Of a stretch of 64,000 nucleotides of DNA, positions 62,945 to 64,000 are shown piece by piece. The stretch is from Sipunculus nudus (taxonomy: Eukaryota > Annelida > Sipuncula > Golfingiida > Sipunculidae). Every line of letters begins with the position of its first letter. The stretch's first letter is position 1. The notes beneath the pieces are model-generated. The model made no database searches. It worked only from the letters and a program-made list of their open reading frames with translations, and was not told where the DNA came from. Location: the NCBI GenBank assembly GCA_026874595.1, contig CM049307.1:50271178-50335177 (forward strand), given 5' to 3'. Made by a program: the position numbers and the translations under genes.

Positions 62945-64000
62945 CTGAAACATACTCAATGTTAAACATATCCATATGTGAAAAAATACGTACGATGGGC
63001 CCTCGGGGCATAATTTAGCGGTTCGGTTACCCAGAGACCGTATCCGAGAATGGGCTCATGTGGAGAAAGTCGGCGGGGGTGGATGACAATTGCACGTCTG
63101 ATAATAGGACTTTTTTTATTCAAATACATATGCGGCCGCGTATATAAATAAATATGTGGCCTCAGTGTGACCTCAATAAGAATACGGGGCTGTTATTTAT
63201 TAGACATACAGTATTAATACAATATATACAAATAAAAACTGACAGCGTGCATAATAACCCTATTGTTTTATATATCTTGAAACTGTGACAGTGACAACTG
63301 TAAGATGAACCAACCGCAGATCAAGTGCACAAACGGATAACATCCCCCCCCCCCCCCCACCCGCCCAGGTGGAAAACTGAGAGCCTTTGCGGTTGTAATT
63401 TATAATAACTTATAAAAATATCTTCATGTAAGTAATTAAAGCGAATTCTATACATTTCCATATTCACAAAATGTTACATCCTCCAATAACCGCTTGTTTG
63501 TTGAAGAAATATATTTCAGCTATGTAATTATGAAAACCATGATTGCTCCTTATATAATATTCCTATCAAGAGTATCAATTTTTAACCAATAAAACTCCGC
63601 AAACGATGCAACTAGTTACAGTCAGCACATCCAAGCATCCAATGTTTACATTCACATGTTTAAGGGTAATGGTAACTAAATGCATGGGGGGGGGGGGGGG
63701 GGGGCTGAGCGATAATCGGGGATAGACAAATGGACTGTACGGCCTTGCAAATAAGGTAAAAGGGTAATAACAAATATCAGTTACAAACACGTGATCTAGG
63801 ACTAATATATTGTGCCGACATTTCAGCTTTTGAAAATCAGCCATATTGGAGATCTGACACATACAGATAATAGCTCAAGAAAAAAAAAATAAATCGATGA
63901 TTTTCCATCTGGGGTAATTTTTAATCAAATATGCATTTATAAATAAACTAATGAACCCCTAAATAGGCCTACTAGTCCTAATTCGATTGTAATGTGCTCG
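62945..64000 (-). other. Intron at right edge
   Basis: Upstream intron of the aminopeptidase gene. No HEXXH-bearing exon and no third WLNEG exon is visible. It contains a run of 15 C (63344-63358) and a run of 19 G (63686-63704). The exon encoding HELAHQ should end phase 0 somewhere beyond position 64000. Confidence 0.6.

Overview
This is a eukaryotic nuclear window: AT-rich DNA, a multi-exon gene with GT-AG introns, tRNA-derived SINEs, an LTR-like block, DNA-transposon remnants and very many simple repeats. The protein and repeat style suggest a lophotrochozoan, most likely a mollusc (bivalve-like). That placement is inference.

One protein-coding gene is clear. It lies on the minus strand and fills the right half (62944 down to 35932, continuing past the right edge). 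It encodes the catalytic C-terminal part of an M1 zinc metallopeptidase of the aminopeptidase N type. Fifteen exons were assembled by hand. All have GT-AG borders, intron phases agree across every junction, and the chain ends in a TAG stop. Using one of the two alternative first exons gives 564 residues. They run from just after the expected HEXXH helix through the third zinc ligand (WLNEG), the catalytic tyrosine (TYSKG) and the C-terminal helical domain. The signal anchor, the GAMEN motif and HEXXH must lie beyond position 64000.

The most interesting finding is that the exon carrying the third zinc ligand is present twice in tandem (62831-62944 and 61208-61321). Both copies are 114 nt, phase 0-0, and share 29 of 38 residues, although 17 of those 29 use different codons. 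This is the pattern expected of an old, selected pair of mutually exclusive exons that swap an active-site segment. A second oddity is at the 3' end: the last codons and stop lie inside the first unit of a 50-bp minisatellite that continues through the 3' UTR.

The left half (1-35 kb) has no gene I can support. It is an AT-rich desert. (TA)n tracts recur every 1-2 kb up to 24 kb and then almost stop. They are interrupted by GC-richer single-copy islands that could be regulatory. It also holds a decayed LINE tail (16.3 kb), a 90-bp satellite (20.7-22.1 kb) split by a SINE with target-site duplications, two inverted-repeat DNA elements (23.1 and 24.1-24.6 kb), more SINEs (28.6, 31.7, 33.6 kb) and a CTCGAG-rich block that is itself duplicated (30.8-31.5 kb).

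The gene's introns carry most of the remaining repeats. The 10.5-kb intron (40642-51187) holds a 330-bp tandem array, a duplicated 1.07-kb element with a Helitron-like 3' end, and several repeats that recur in other introns. A candidate solo LTR lies at 56.06-56.89 kb. Long pure G or C runs of 14-21 bases are scattered through the window.
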